From: an uncultured bacterium
GTDB taxonomy: Bacteria; Actinomycetota; Coriobacteriia; Coriobacteriales; Coriobacteriaceae
Direction of reading: 5' to 3'
Length of the DNA stretch: 38,610 nucleotides
Assembly: GCA_905215445.1 (NCBI GenBank)
Contig: CAJMPZ010000017.1
Location: forward strand, 1 to 38,610
The notes beneath the pieces were generated by a model that did no database searches, was not told where the DNA came from, and was given only the letters and a program-made list of their open reading frames with translations. The translations under genes and the position numbers were made by a program. Below are positions 8,400 to 16,930 of the stretch, one piece after another (position 1 is the first letter of the stretch; each line of letters starts with the position of its first letter).

Positions 8400-9068
8400 C
8401 TACAGGATTTCGTCCGGGCTGGCGGATTTGGTCGTTTTGGGGATGCCGAGTTTGGACGATGCGAAATCGTCAACATTGTCCTTGATTCCATCTTTAGTGA
8501 AGACGGTGACCGTATAGGTGCTGTGCCCAAATTCGCTTTTGTCGCGTATCGCCCAGGCCTGCCAGTAGGCAGCTCTGCCTCGCTCTCTGATTTTTCCTAT
8601 GCGGCGGAGTTCTGTTCGCTTTAATTTCTGGTCGCTGTCGACGGTTCGGCCGACCTCATCGGTGAGCCCGCACTGTTCAAGCAGTTTGTCGAGGACTTGG
8701 TTCATGTGACGCTCATCGGTGTTTGGAGCATAGTCGTAAGCGAGGGTGATGGAGGCAAGGGGTTGGTCATCGATCAGATAGTTCATCGCTTGAGGTTCAA
8801 GGTTGAAGTAGGGAGAACGTCCGTCGACCTGACCGAGCAGCGGCAGCTTTGACCGCCAAAGCCCGGTGGGAATTGCATCTTCGTAGAGCACACCGCGGCA
8901 GATAAAGGAGAGCGAGGTGGCACGCGAGCCGGCGTCGACCATCCCGCACAAATCGAAGGGCGAGGCGATACCCAGGGAAAAGGGTGTGACGACGATAAGA
9001 AAGAGCATCACGATGGGTATGGCGAGAATGGCAATGACGTTGCGAGCAGTAGAATAAGACGACTTCAT
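8400..9068 (-). CDS. Membrane-anchored hypothetical protein
   Basis: 222 residues. There is one hydrophobic segment at about 11-35 after MKSSYSTARN, giving an N-terminal anchor or signal with an extracytoplasmic domain of about 185 residues. Two cysteines (in DLCGMVD and FICRGV) are near the membrane, and a third is in LEQCGLTD. The C terminus is charged. The family is not recognised. It shares gene orientation, size and topology with 5722-6369, but no convincing sequence identity that I can see. The start has RBS-like GGAGC on the minus strand (complement of about 9070-9074). Confidence 0.7.
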   Translation of the reverse strand: MKSSYSTARNVIAILAIPIVMLFLIVVTPFSLGIASPFDLCGMVDAGSRATSLSFICRGVLYEDAIPTGLWRSKLPLLGQVDGRSPYFNLEPQAMNYLIDDQPLASITLAYDYAPNTDERHMNQVLDKLLEQCGLTDEVGRTVDSDQKLKRTELRRIGKIRERGRAAYWQAWAIRDKSEFGHSTYTVTVFTKDGIKDNVDDFASSKLGIPKTTKSASPDEIL

Positions 9069-9193
9069 ATCTGCTCCTTGAGACGAAGAGCTATCAAGAA
9101 CGAGAGAAATGAATATGCTTTAATCACAGTTCATTTTAACCTCAATACGAGCAGGAATAACGGATATTAGGAGCGAGCTCGATGTTGATGTGG

Positions 9194-9228
9194 ACCAACA
9201 CAAAGGTGCCTGTCCCCTTTGTGGTGGT
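9194..9228. repeat. CCACCACAAAGG-type palindrome (copy A4)
   Basis: ACCAACACAAAGG pairs with CCTTTGTGGTGGT. It stands 8 bases before the second 55-bp palindrome array, exactly as copy A1 stands 8 bases before the first, so the A+B composite is duplicated. Confidence 0.75.
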
Positions 9229-9236
9229 TCCGTTTG

Positions 9237-9371
9237 TCTCGATCTGTAACAGCTGGGCTGTTAAAAGCGGGCCTGGTGTTACAGATTGAGATTTTTGGGC
9301 GGGGCTCCGCGCTCCATCTCAATCTGTAACACCTGGGACCGAAAAGGGCTGCCAGATGTTACAGATTGAGA
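9237..9371. repeat. Array of two 55-bp palindromes with 80-bp period
   Basis: Copies are at 9237-9291 and 9317-9371, again exactly 55 bp and 80 bp apart. The first resembles the copy at 6599 (AGCTGGGCTG core), and the second resembles the copy at 6759 (CACCTGGGACCGAAAAGGGC core). The 25-bp spacer shares CGGGGCTCCGCG with the first spacer of the other array. The two arrays are therefore copies of one composite. Confidence 0.85.
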
Positions 9372-9435
9372 CAGTTGGGTTCCACGGTCGCGCCGGACCG
9401 ACACTCTCAAGTCCTATCTTTCAGTCACTCAGAAA

Positions 9436-9471
9436 ATCTTATATATAGAGACTTAGATTTGTGTATAAGAT
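9436..9471. promoter_or_regulatory. Inverted repeat upstream of clpB
   Basis: ATCTTATA and TATAAGAT are perfect 8-bp inverted half-sites with 28 bp from start to start, in the only AT-rich stretch between the repeats and clpB. This is a candidate operator or promoter for clpB. It does not match the known HspR consensus. Confidence 0.4.
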
Positions 9472-9549
9472 CGCGCAAAGCTGGCAACAATACTTCTCGA
9501 ACAACGTGAAGCCGCCCCGTAGGGCGGCCGCCCCAAGAGAGGTGATTCC

Positions 9550-12177
9550 ATGAGAATCGATAAGCTAGCAATGACGTCGCGCGAGGCGTTGCAGACTGCC
9601 ATGGGCATCGCCGCCGACGCACAGGCCGGCGCGGTGGAGCCCATCCACCTGCTGTCCGCCCTGCTCGGTGCCGGCGAGCGCAACATTTCCGTGATCATCG
9701 AGCGCATCGGTGCCGACCCGGTCCAGCTTGCGCGCGCCACACAGGATGCCATCGACCACGCGCCCAAGGTTTCGGGCGAGGGCCAGCAGATGGGTCTTTC
9801 CAATGAGCTCGTCCGCGTCATCGAGAAAGCCGAGAAAAAGGCCACCAAGATGGGCGACAGCTTTGTGGTGACCGAGCATCTGCTGATGGCGCTTGCCGAG
9901 GACAAGGGCGACGCGGGCCGTGTGCTGCGCGACGCCGGCGTTACCAAGGAGCGTATCGAGCAAGTCTACGAGGAGCTGCGCGGCGATGACCGCGTGACGT
10001 CTGCCGAGGACAAGACACAGTTTGAGGCGCTGGAGCAGTACGGTCGCAACATCTGCGACCTCGCCCGCGCCGGCAAGCTCGACCCGGTCATCGGCCGTAC
10101 CGACGAGATTCGCCGCACCATCCAAGTCCTGTCCCGCCGCACTAAGAACAACCCCGTGCTCATTGGCGAGCCGGGCGTCGGCAAGACGGCCATCGTCGAG
10201 GGCATCGCCCAGCGTATCGTGGCCGGCGACGTGCCGAGCACCCTGCGCGATCGCGACCTCATCGAGCTCGACATGAGCGCGCTGGTCGCCGGCGCCAAGT
10301 ATCGTGGCGAGTTCGAGGACCGCTTGAAGGCCGTGCTCAAGGAAGTGCAAAAGTCCGAGGGCAAGGTCATCCTGTTCATCGATGAGCTCCACACCATCGT
10401 GGGCGCGGGTGCCACCGAGGGCTCCATGGACGCCGGCAACATCCTGAAGCCGGCGCTTGCCCGTGGCGACCTGCACGCGATCGGAGCGACTACGCTCGAC
10501 GAGTACCGCAAGTACATCGAGAAGGACGCGGCACTCGCCCGTCGTTTCCAGACTGTTATGGTGAGCGAGCCTACCGTCGAGGACACCATCTCCATCCTGC
10601 GTGGCCTCAAGGAGAAGTACGAGATCTTCCACGGCGTGCATATCACCGATAGCGCGCTCGTGGCAGCTGCCGACCTCTCCGATCGCTACATCGCCGACCG
10701 TTTTCTGCCCGACAAGGCCATCGACCTGGTCGATGAAGCGGCAAGCCGCCTGCGCATGGAGCTCGACAGCATGCCGGTCGAGATCGATGCCACCACGCGT
10801 CAGCTCACTCAGCTGCAGATTGAGGAACAGGCGCTCATGAAGGAGACCGACGAGGCCTCCAAGGAGCGTCTGGAGGCTCTGCGCCAAGAGATCGCTGAGG
10901 TCCAAGAAAAGCTCAACGTGCAAAAGGCCGGCTGGCTCAACCAGAAGAACGCTATCGACCACGTGCAGGAGCTCAAGGGGCAGCTCGACGAGGCCAAGAG
11001 CGAAGAGGAGCGTGCGACGCGCAACGGCGACCTGGGCCGTGCGTCCGAGCTGCGCTACTCCGTGATTCCGGGCCTGCAGCAGCAGATTCAGGATTCCGAG
11101 GCTGCGCTCGAGGCGCAAAAGCAGCAGGACGGCGAAGGCCTCAACGAACAGGTGACCTCCGATGAGATCGCTGAGGTCGTGAGCGCTTGGACCGGCGTGC
11201 CCGTCTCCAAGATGATGCAGGGCGAGCTCGACAAGCTGAAGGGCTTGGAGGGCGAGCTGCATAAGCGCGTCATCGGCCAGGACGAGGCGGTCTCCGCTGT
11301 CGCCGCGGCCGTGCGTCGCAGCCGTGCGGGCCTCTCCGATCCGGACAAGCCCATCGGCAGCTTCTTCTTCCTGGGCCCCACCGGCGTGGGCAAGACCGAG
11401 CTCGCCAAGGCGCTTGCCGAGTGCCTGTTCGATGACGAGCGTGCGCTCGTGCGTATCGACATGTCCGAGTACATGGAGAAGTTCAGCGTCCAACGTCTGA
11501 TCGGTGCGCCTCCGGGATACGTGGGTTACGACGAGGGCGGCCAGCTTACCGAGGCCGTGCGCCGTCGTCCGTACTCCGTGATTTTGCTCGACGAGATGGA
11601 GAAGGCTCATCCGGATGTCTTTAACGTGCTGCTGCAGGTGCTTGATGACGGCCGTCTGACCGATGGCCAGGGTCGCCAGGTGTCCTTCAAGAACACGATT
11701 ATTATCATGACGTCTAACGTGGGCTCCAAGGCCATCGCCGATCTGTCCGGTAAGGACGAGGAGGAGATGCGCCATCAGGTCGACGCCGCCATGGCTCAGA
11801 CCTTCCGCCCCGAGTTCCTCAACCGTATCGACGATATCGTGGTGTTCCATCCGCTCGGCATGGCGCAGATCGAGAAGATCGTCGACATCCAGCTTGCCGA
11901 CGTCCGCGCGCGTCTGGCCAAGGAGCGCATGACGCTTGCCATCACCCCGGCGGCCAAGCAGATGCTCGCCGTGGGTGGCCTGGACCCCGTGTTCGGTGCC
12001 CGTCCGCTCAAGCGCCTGGTCCAGCGCGAGGTCGTGGACGCCATCGCCGCCGCCATCATCGACGGTACGGTGCGCGAGGGCGATCAGGTGACGGTCGATG
12101 CCGACAAGGACGGCGGCTTTACCGTCGTGTGCGACAACACGCCGTCTGCTACCTACGAGGTCCCCGACGCGCAGTAG
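9550..12177 (+). CDS. clpB: ATP-dependent disaggregase ClpB
   Basis: 875 residues, the normal length for ClpB. The N domain (1-145) has the two Clp_N repeats. Nucleotide-binding domain 1 has Walker A GEPGVGKT at 207-214 and Walker B LFIDELHTIVGAG. The coiled-coil M domain (about 410-530) distinguishes ClpB from ClpA/ClpC. Domain 2 has Walker A GPTGVGKT at 609-616 and Walker B LLDEMEKAHPDVFN. It lacks an IGF/IGL loop for ClpP, as expected for a disaggregase working with DnaK. AGAGAGGTG precedes the ATG. A terminator follows at 12224. Confidence 0.97.
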   Translation: MRIDKLAMTSREALQTAMGIAADAQAGAVEPIHLLSALLGAGERNISVIIERIGADPVQLARATQDAIDHAPKVSGEGQQMGLSNELVRVIEKAEKKATKMGDSFVVTEHLLMALAEDKGDAGRVLRDAGVTKERIEQVYEELRGDDRVTSAEDKTQFEALEQYGRNICDLARAGKLDPVIGRTDEIRRTIQVLSRRTKNNPVLIGEPGVGKTAIVEGIAQRIVAGDVPSTLRDRDLIELDMSALVAGAKYRGEFEDRLKAVLKEVQKSEGKVILFIDELHTIVGAGATEGSMDAGNILKPALARGDLHAIGATTLDEYRKYIEKDAALARRFQTVMVSEPTVEDTISILRGLKEKYEIFHGVHITDSALVAAADLSDRYIADRFLPDKAIDLVDEAASRLRMELDSMPVEIDATTRQLTQLQIEEQALMKETDEASKERLEALRQEIAEVQEKLNVQKAGWLNQKNAIDHVQELKGQLDEAKSEEERATRNGDLGRASELRYSVIPGLQQQIQDSEAALEAQKQQDGEGLNEQVTSDEIAEVVSAWTGVPVSKMMQGELDKLKGLEGELHKRVIGQDEAVSAVAAAVRRSRAGLSDPDKPIGSFFFLGPTGVGKTELAKALAECLFDDERALVRIDMSEYMEKFSVQRLIGAPPGYVGYDEGGQLTEAVRRRPYSVILLDEMEKAHPDVFNVLLQVLDDGRLTDGQGRQVSFKNTIIIMTSNVGSKAIADLSGKDEEEMRHQVDAAMAQTFRPEFLNRIDDIVVFHPLGMAQIEKIVDIQLADVRARLAKERMTLAITPAAKQMLAVGGLDPVFGARPLKRLVQREVVDAIAAAIIDGTVREGDQVTVDADKDGGFTVVCDNTPSATYEVPDAQ

Positions 12178-12223
12178 GTTTTTGGCGCATGCCTTACAAT
12201 CTGCCTTTTGAGCCGAACGCCAA

Positions 12224-12258
12224 GGGCGGCGGATCCAATGGGGTCCGCCGCCCTTTTT
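12224..12258 (+). terminator. Rho-independent terminator after clpB
   Basis: GGGCGGCGGA / TCCGCCGCCC stem (12224-12233 and 12244-12253) followed by TTTTT. Confidence 0.92.
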
Positions 12259-12308
12259 CGTGCGACAATCGATGATGCTGAACGGATGCGATGCAAGGAG
12301 CTATGCAG

Positions 12309-12503
12309 ATGAAAGACGAGATCAAGACAAGCGCGCCGGCGACCGATGCTGCACCCGCCGCACCCAAGCCTGCGCCTAAGCCGGCACCCAAGCCGCGCGA
12401 TCCCTACATCCGCGCCGAGAACGAGGACGACGACGGCTACGATCCTTATAGCGATCGTCGCCCCGAGCGCGAGCCCCTCTTCGAAGCTGACCCCTGGCGT
12501 TAA
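12309..12503 (+). CDS. Small Pro/Ala-rich acidic protein
   Basis: 64 residues from the ATG at 12309. AAGGAG (12295-12300) is 8 bases upstream of this ATG but only 2 bases from the alternative ATG at 12303. The N-terminal half holds three PKPAP-type repeats. The C-terminal half is acidic and tyrosine-rich (EDDDGYDPYSDRR). There is no signal peptide or membrane segment. It is probably an intrinsically disordered cytoplasmic protein; I do not recognise a family. It is a single gene between two terminators. Confidence 0.65.
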   Translation: MKDEIKTSAPATDAAPAAPKPAPKPAPKPRDPYIRAENEDDDGYDPYSDRRPEREPLFEADPWR

Positions 12504-12538
12504 GTAGCTCATTTGGGACGGGGCTTTTTTAGCTACTT
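12502..12538 (+). terminator. Hairpin after the small protein gene
   Basis: AAGTAGCT / AGCTACTT (12502-12509 and 12531-12538), with CTTTTTT inside the loop and TGTTTT after it. It begins in the stop codon region of the small gene. Confidence 0.55.
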
Positions 12539-12643
12539 TGTTTTCGGCTAGAGGCGTTCATGCCTGCCCCCCTCGGCCGCTCGATATCCTCCGGGAGGGG
12601 CCACTAATAGAAAACTTGCTTATCCATTAATCAAGATACGCAT

Positions 12644-12703
12644 AATCTTGCTCTCCTGCTAATCAAGAATCGTTATAATCTTGATTAGCAGGAGAGCAAG
12701 ATT
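12644..12703 (+). promoter_or_regulatory. 60-bp palindrome with embedded -10 box upstream of AAA/DUF4143 gene
   Basis: Perfect 25-bp arms (12644-12668 and 12679-12703) flank a 10-base centre. TATAAT (12674-12679) spans the centre. A further half-site pair TAATCAAGAT / ATAATCTTG lies at 12627-12650, so the unit AATCTTG/CAAGATT occurs four to five times. The palindrome ends 8 bases before the ATG and touches the GGAG ribosome site. It can act as an operator, as an mRNA hairpin blocking translation, or both. Confidence 0.7.
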
Positions 12704-12711
12704 GGAGAATT

Positions 12712-14064
12712 ATGGCATTCAACGACTTGGTGGCCCAGAAAATAAAGGACTTTGAGCAACAAGGAGTTCCACAGGTCTTTGAGCGCGACCTTGATCTGGG
12801 AAACCCGCAGGAACCCAAGCGCGACAACATCGTAAATGTGATTGTGGGAGCCCGTCGTTGTGGAAAGACGTATCGCCTGTATCAGGAGATGCAGCGGCTT
12901 CAGGGTCAAGGTATCGAGCTTGACCGGATGCTTTATTTCAATTTTGAGGATGAGCGCTTGCGTCCGTATGAGCCGTCGCTGCTAGCGGACGTGCTCGATA
13001 CATTCTATGCGCTCTATCCTGCTGCACGAGGCGAGGGTGCCTACATTTTCTTCGACGAAATCCAGGAAATTCCCGAATGGGGTGCGTTTCTGCGGCGTGT
13101 GGTCGATACGGAGAAAGCGACCGTCTACGTGACGGGATCTTCTTCTAAGATGCTGTCCTCGGAACTTAAGAGCGAGTTCAGGGGCCGCTCTCTTGTGCGA
13201 GAGCTGTTTCCGTTGAGTTTTTCGGAATACATTCGATATAAGACGGGGAGCGTTCCTGAGTCGGACGCACCCTTTTCATCGAGCGATACAGCACTGCTTC
13301 GACATCATCTGATCGGATATCTTGAGCGAGGGGGATTCATCGCGACGCTAGAGCAGACGCCCGCGGACGCGATTCAGCTGCTACAGGAATATGCGTCGCG
13401 AACGGTCGCCATGGACGTCGTTGAGCGCTACGACATCAAGAACCCTCGTTTGGCTTCACTGTTCCTGACGCGGTGTATGGCATCTTCGGCACGAGAGCTG
13501 TCAGTGAACAAGGTGTACAACGAGTTCAAAAGTAGGCAGATACCCGTCAGTCGTAATTCGCTCGGCGACTTACTTGAGTATTACGAGGACGCCTACCTGT
13601 TGTTTTCGGTGCCGGAGTTCACGCGCTCACTTGCAAATAATGCGCGGTCCGCATCTAAAGTCTACGCTGTCGATCCTGCGATGTTCGGAGCATTCTCTCC
13701 CGCATCGGCATTTGATCAGGGCCAGAGGCTCGAGACTGCGGTGTTCAATGCGCTCAGAAGAAGGACTCCAGCCGTGCGGTCCGGTTCGGTCTGCCGCCTG
13801 CTGATCAAAGAGAAGAATAAAAGCCATGAGGTGGACTTTGTGGCCGGGGATGCGCTTCTTATGCAGGCTTATGGCCTGATTCAGGTGAGTACGGATATGG
13901 CAAGCGAGAAAACGCGCGAGCGCGAAATTGCCGCGCTTGATGCCTCGATGGCCCAATTCGATCTTGGTGAGTCGACAATCGTTACCATGGATGAGCAGGC
14001 CGATATTCCATGCAAACACGGCGTGGTACATGCTGCGCCCGCATGGAAGTGGCTCCTTTCCTAA
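12712..14064 (+). CDS. AAA ATPase with DUF4143 domain
   Basis: 450 residues. Walker A is GARRCGKT (46-53). Walker B is AYIFFDEIQEI (D115/E116). VTGSSSKML is a sensor-1-like strand, and the GRSLVRELFPLSFSEYI stretch is diagnostic of this group. The C-terminal half (about 200-420) is the DUF4143 region with a PD-(D/E)XK-like core around HEVDFVAGDALLMQAYGLIQV. Such proteins are common single genes in gut anaerobes; proposed roles in defence or toxin-antitoxin-like control are unproven. The start has TTGGAG 7 bases upstream, at the foot of a large palindrome. Confidence 0.88.
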   Translation: MAFNDLVAQKIKDFEQQGVPQVFERDLDLGNPQEPKRDNIVNVIVGARRCGKTYRLYQEMQRLQGQGIELDRMLYFNFEDERLRPYEPSLLADVLDTFYALYPAARGEGAYIFFDEIQEIPEWGAFLRRVVDTEKATVYVTGSSSKMLSSELKSEFRGRSLVRELFPLSFSEYIRYKTGSVPESDAPFSSSDTALLRHHLIGYLERGGFIATLEQTPADAIQLLQEYASRTVAMDVVERYDIKNPRLASLFLTRCMASSARELSVNKVYNEFKSRQIPVSRNSLGDLLEYYEDAYLLFSVPEFTRSLANNARSASKVYAVDPAMFGAFSPASAFDQGQRLETAVFNALRRRTPAVRSGSVCRLLIKEKNKSHEVDFVAGDALLMQAYGLIQVSTDMASEKTREREIAALDASMAQFDLGESTIVTMDEQADIPCKHGVVHAAPAWKWLLS

Positions 14065-14084
14065 TCGTCTATGGATTTGCGAGG

Positions 14085-14118
14085 CCAGGACTCAGGTGTC
14101 ATGGTCCGCTAGTCCTGG
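14085..14118. terminator. Hairpin between convergent genes
   Basis: CCAGGACT (14085-14092) and AGTCCTGG (14111-14118) pair across the 44-bp gap between the ATPase gene and the minus-strand gene, overlapping the stop codon of the latter. There is no T-run. Confidence 0.4.
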
Positions 14119-15605
14119 GCCTTGATGCTCGGCAGGAGAATCTGGGCGAGGTAGTCGGTCTCGAGCTTGGTCGCAGCGTCGGCCTTGCCGTCTTTGCCGA
14201 CCAGTACGTTCTTGATCTGGCTATAGGTGTAGCGGTTACCGGTCGTGAGCTCGACAAGCTCAATGGCCGTGTCCATGGGGTAGGTTGACACGGGATTCTG
14301 CGTCCGTCCGTTGATGGTCTGGGGCACCACGTACGGATAGACGGGGCCGCTGGCGTAGACGGTATAACCGTTGCCTAGGTTGGCCGCACCCAAAACCGTA
14401 TCGCCTTCATCGGGCGTAAAGCTCTCGCCCTCGCGCACCGCGACGAGCGTCACAATCGGCGTATCGCTGTCGCCGGCAAGATAGATGCATAGCGTGCTGC
14501 CATTTTGCCAAGTCTCGACCTTGCCGTACCACTCGACGGGGATATCGAGCTGGTAGAGGTCGGTTGCCTTGTGACGGGCGTCGGCATCACGGGCCGCCTG
14601 TGCCTTTTGCGCGCTCACGGCATTGACGGCGGCGTCGCGCCGCGCGGTTGCCGCCTGCTGGAGCACCTTGGCGGTGGCGGAGGAGCTCGCGCCTCCCTCC
14701 TCGGCATATTTGGCGGCGGCATCGATCTGGTCGTCGGTTACCGTGTCGGCCGAAGGCACCTTGAGCTTAAAGGTGACCTGGGCACTTAAATCCTGTCCAT
14801 CGCTCTTAACGGTGACCTGCGTCTTGGTGGTCGGGACGGTATAGATGGTGCCGTCGGCCGCGATGGGGGAGGCAGCGATGGAGAGCGTGTAGTCACCGGG
14901 TAGTAGTTTGATGCCACGGCCGTGCTCGTCAACATAGAGTGTTTCGCTTACGGAGGATCCGTCAGAATCCTGGCCACTTACCTGTACGGGAATCTTGGAG
15001 CCGGTGGAACAGTCGAGCCCCGCGGCATGTACGCCAATCTGCACCGACATCATCGTGTGGGCATTGGCGGCGACAGCGGCAGCCTGCTCTTGCTGATATC
15101 CGTTCCAGGCAGCATAGCCTGCACCACCGGCGACGAGCGCGACGGCCACGACGCCGGCGACCATCAGATTGCGGCGCTTGGGCGACATCTTGCGATGGCG
15201 AACCTCGGCCTCGCGTGCCGAGGGGACGGACGGAAGGGGAATATCGCCCATGGCGATGGTCTCGTCCACGGCTGGTGCGGAACCCAGGCCAGGAAGCTCG
15301 CGGGTCAGCGAATCCTCGGCCGGCAAGCTGTCAAGCAAGACGGTTTCCTCGCCCGTGTCGGATTCGAGCTGATTGCCGGCCTCGCTTTCGGTGTCTTCGT
15401 GACCTGCCTCATCTTTGGCAGGCTCAACGTCGTCTGCATCCTGATCATCGGACTGCGCCTCGGCTTCCGGCTCATCCTGCACACCAACGCCCGAATCGTC
15501 AAACGCAATCTCATCGAGTGAAATCCGGTCTAAGCTCTCCAAGGCCTCAGCGCAAGCTTCTGCATCTTGGGTCGCATCCTCTTGGCCCATCGTCTCATCT
15601 TTCAT
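14109..15605 (-). CDS. Single-pass membrane protein with acidic cytoplasmic region
   Basis: 498 residues. Residues 1-135 are strongly acidic (repeated Asp/Glu/Ala) and end in a basic patch, HRKMSPKRRN. A transmembrane helix follows at about 147-168. The remaining ~330 residues are outside: a beta-rich part with GIKLLPGDYTLSIAASPIAA (carboxypeptidase-regulatory or bacterial Ig-like look), an Ala-rich helix (about 300-345) and a C-terminal domain with PVEWYGKVETWQNG. Coriobacteriia carry many such envelope proteins; I do not recognise a named family. GGGGGATAT precedes the ATG. Confidence 0.78.
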   Translation of the reverse strand: MKDETMGQEDATQDAEACAEALESLDRISLDEIAFDDSGVGVQDEPEAEAQSDDQDADDVEPAKDEAGHEDTESEAGNQLESDTGEETVLLDSLPAEDSLTRELPGLGSAPAVDETIAMGDIPLPSVPSAREAEVRHRKMSPKRRNLMVAGVVAVALVAGGAGYAAWNGYQQEQAAAVAANAHTMMSVQIGVHAAGLDCSTGSKIPVQVSGQDSDGSSVSETLYVDEHGRGIKLLPGDYTLSIAASPIAADGTIYTVPTTKTQVTVKSDGQDLSAQVTFKLKVPSADTVTDDQIDAAAKYAEEGGASSSATAKVLQQAATARRDAAVNAVSAQKAQAARDADARHKATDLYQLDIPVEWYGKVETWQNGSTLCIYLAGDSDTPIVTLVAVREGESFTPDEGDTVLGAANLGNGYTVYASGPVYPYVVPQTINGRTQNPVSTYPMDTAIELVELTTGNRYTYSQIKNVLVGKDGKADAATKLETDYLAQILLPSIKAQD

Positions 15606-15750
15606 ATATCCCCCAAGCTCAATATCGGGACAACAATGTACCCAAAAACAAGGTCATATAGAGCTGTCAGGCGATCGGAAATCTGATTTTATCTGTGCGA
15701 GAGGTTTTGAATGTGTGTGCGAATGGAATATGTGCGTGAATGCGCGCAAC

Positions 15751-15792
15751 AACAAAAAGCCCCGGAAAGCGGGCGAATCGCTTTCCGGGGCT
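15751..15792 (-). terminator. Rho-independent terminator (minus strand)
   Basis: A perfect 14-bp stem (15758-15771 and 15779-15792) followed on the minus strand by TTTTTG. It terminates the DUF5692-like gene ending at 15860. Confidence 0.9.
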
Positions 15793-15859
15793 GCGCATGA
15801 CGCGCGATTGCGGTATCGGCTAAGTTTGCCTACATTCAAATGTGGACAGAATAAACATG

Positions 15860-16867
15860 TTACTCGGCGTGCGCGTAATCCACCTTGGCGCGGCGGGCGG
15901 TGGCCTTCTCCCAATCGCTGGTGCCCTCAAAGACATCCTGCTTGTAGGGATTGCGGCCGAGCTTCTTGGCGCGGTAGGCGATGTAGATGATCGCGGCGAC
16001 GTTGGCGACCAGTGCGGCGATCGAGACCGCGGTAGCGGCGCCGGGGTCGAGCGTGGAGTGGGTCACAAAGATGGACTCCTCCTGGAAGTACGGGAACACC
16101 TGGGCAAACATGCACCAAATAGCAAGCGTAAAGGCGCGGTTCTGGATCCAGCCGCCCTTGTTCCAGATAAAGGCGGCGACGGTGGGCGCCAGCAGCAGCG
16201 CAAAGCCGCAGAACCAGGAGTGGGTGGGCAGGCAGTTGTAGGTGTAGCAGAAGTTCCAGATATCGTAGGCGATGATGTAGACCCAGGTCATGTCGGGCCA
16301 CAGCATGTCGGTCTTGTCCTCGGAGGCGTAGACGCTCCACCAACCGGTCATGCAGAAGATGTTGATGATACCGGCGATGCCGTTGAACACGTTGTTCCAG
16401 CCGGCCAGCTGCGTAGCACCTTCGGAGGTGACCCAGGTGGACTCGCCCAGGACAAAGAAGTGATAGGCGCTCTCAAAGTCGGACACGACGGCGATCATGA
16501 TGTTGATGGCGACGATCACAAACGGCCACGCGCGGAACCAATGCGCCTTGCCGATCTTGCCCCACTGGTACTTAATGGCAATGAAGCCCCAGCAACCGGC
16601 CAGCGCCGCGTACACCTTGGCGTAGTGGAACCAGCTGTTCTGGTACACATGGGTGGGGTTGGTGAGCGCCCACTCGGCACCCTGCGAGACGCCGATGGCG
16701 ATGGCGACGCAGTAGATGGTCATGGCCAGCGGAGCCACGCCAAAGATGATGGCCGCGCCCAGCTTGGTGCGGCGGCCGACCTCGTTGAGCACGATCAGGC
16801 CAATAAAGACCATGGCCCAGCCGGCCCAGTGGATAAGGGTATCGCTACCCCAAACATCGAACAGCAT
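15860..16867 (-). CDS. Multi-pass membrane protein, DUF5692-like
   Basis: 335 residues with about eight to nine hydrophobic helices and many Trp/Tyr/Phe residues. The N terminus FDVWGSDTLIHWAGWAMVF and the segment YIIAYDIWNFCYTYNCLPTH are typical of the family I recall as DUF5692; the name is from memory and not checked. The soluble C-terminal tail is basic, then acidic. The function is unknown; transport or a membrane enzyme are both possible. It lies downstream of the TetR gene on the same strand (63-base gap), so TetR may control it as well as the divergent oxidoreductase. Confidence 0.7.
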   Translation of the reverse strand: MLFDVWGSDTLIHWAGWAMVFIGLIVLNEVGRRTKLGAAIIFGVAPLAMTIYCVAIAIGVSQGAEWALTNPTHVYQNSWFHYAKVYAALAGCWGFIAIKYQWGKIGKAHWFRAWPFVIVAINIMIAVVSDFESAYHFFVLGESTWVTSEGATQLAGWNNVFNGIAGIINIFCMTGWWSVYASEDKTDMLWPDMTWVYIIAYDIWNFCYTYNCLPTHSWFCGFALLLAPTVAAFIWNKGGWIQNRAFTLAIWCMFAQVFPYFQEESIFVTHSTLDPGAATAVSIAALVANVAAIIYIAYRAKKLGRNPYKQDVFEGTSDWEKATARRAKVDYAHAE

Positions 16868-16930
16868 GCTGCTCTCCTTTCACACGCCCGCGGCCCCTCT
16901 TCCGATCGCGGGCAGTTTGGCCAAATGTCG

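Noticed and set aside
9565..11850. 761-codon open frame on the minus strand
   Set aside because: Mirror of clpB in the same codon register; no ribosome site or recognisable domain.
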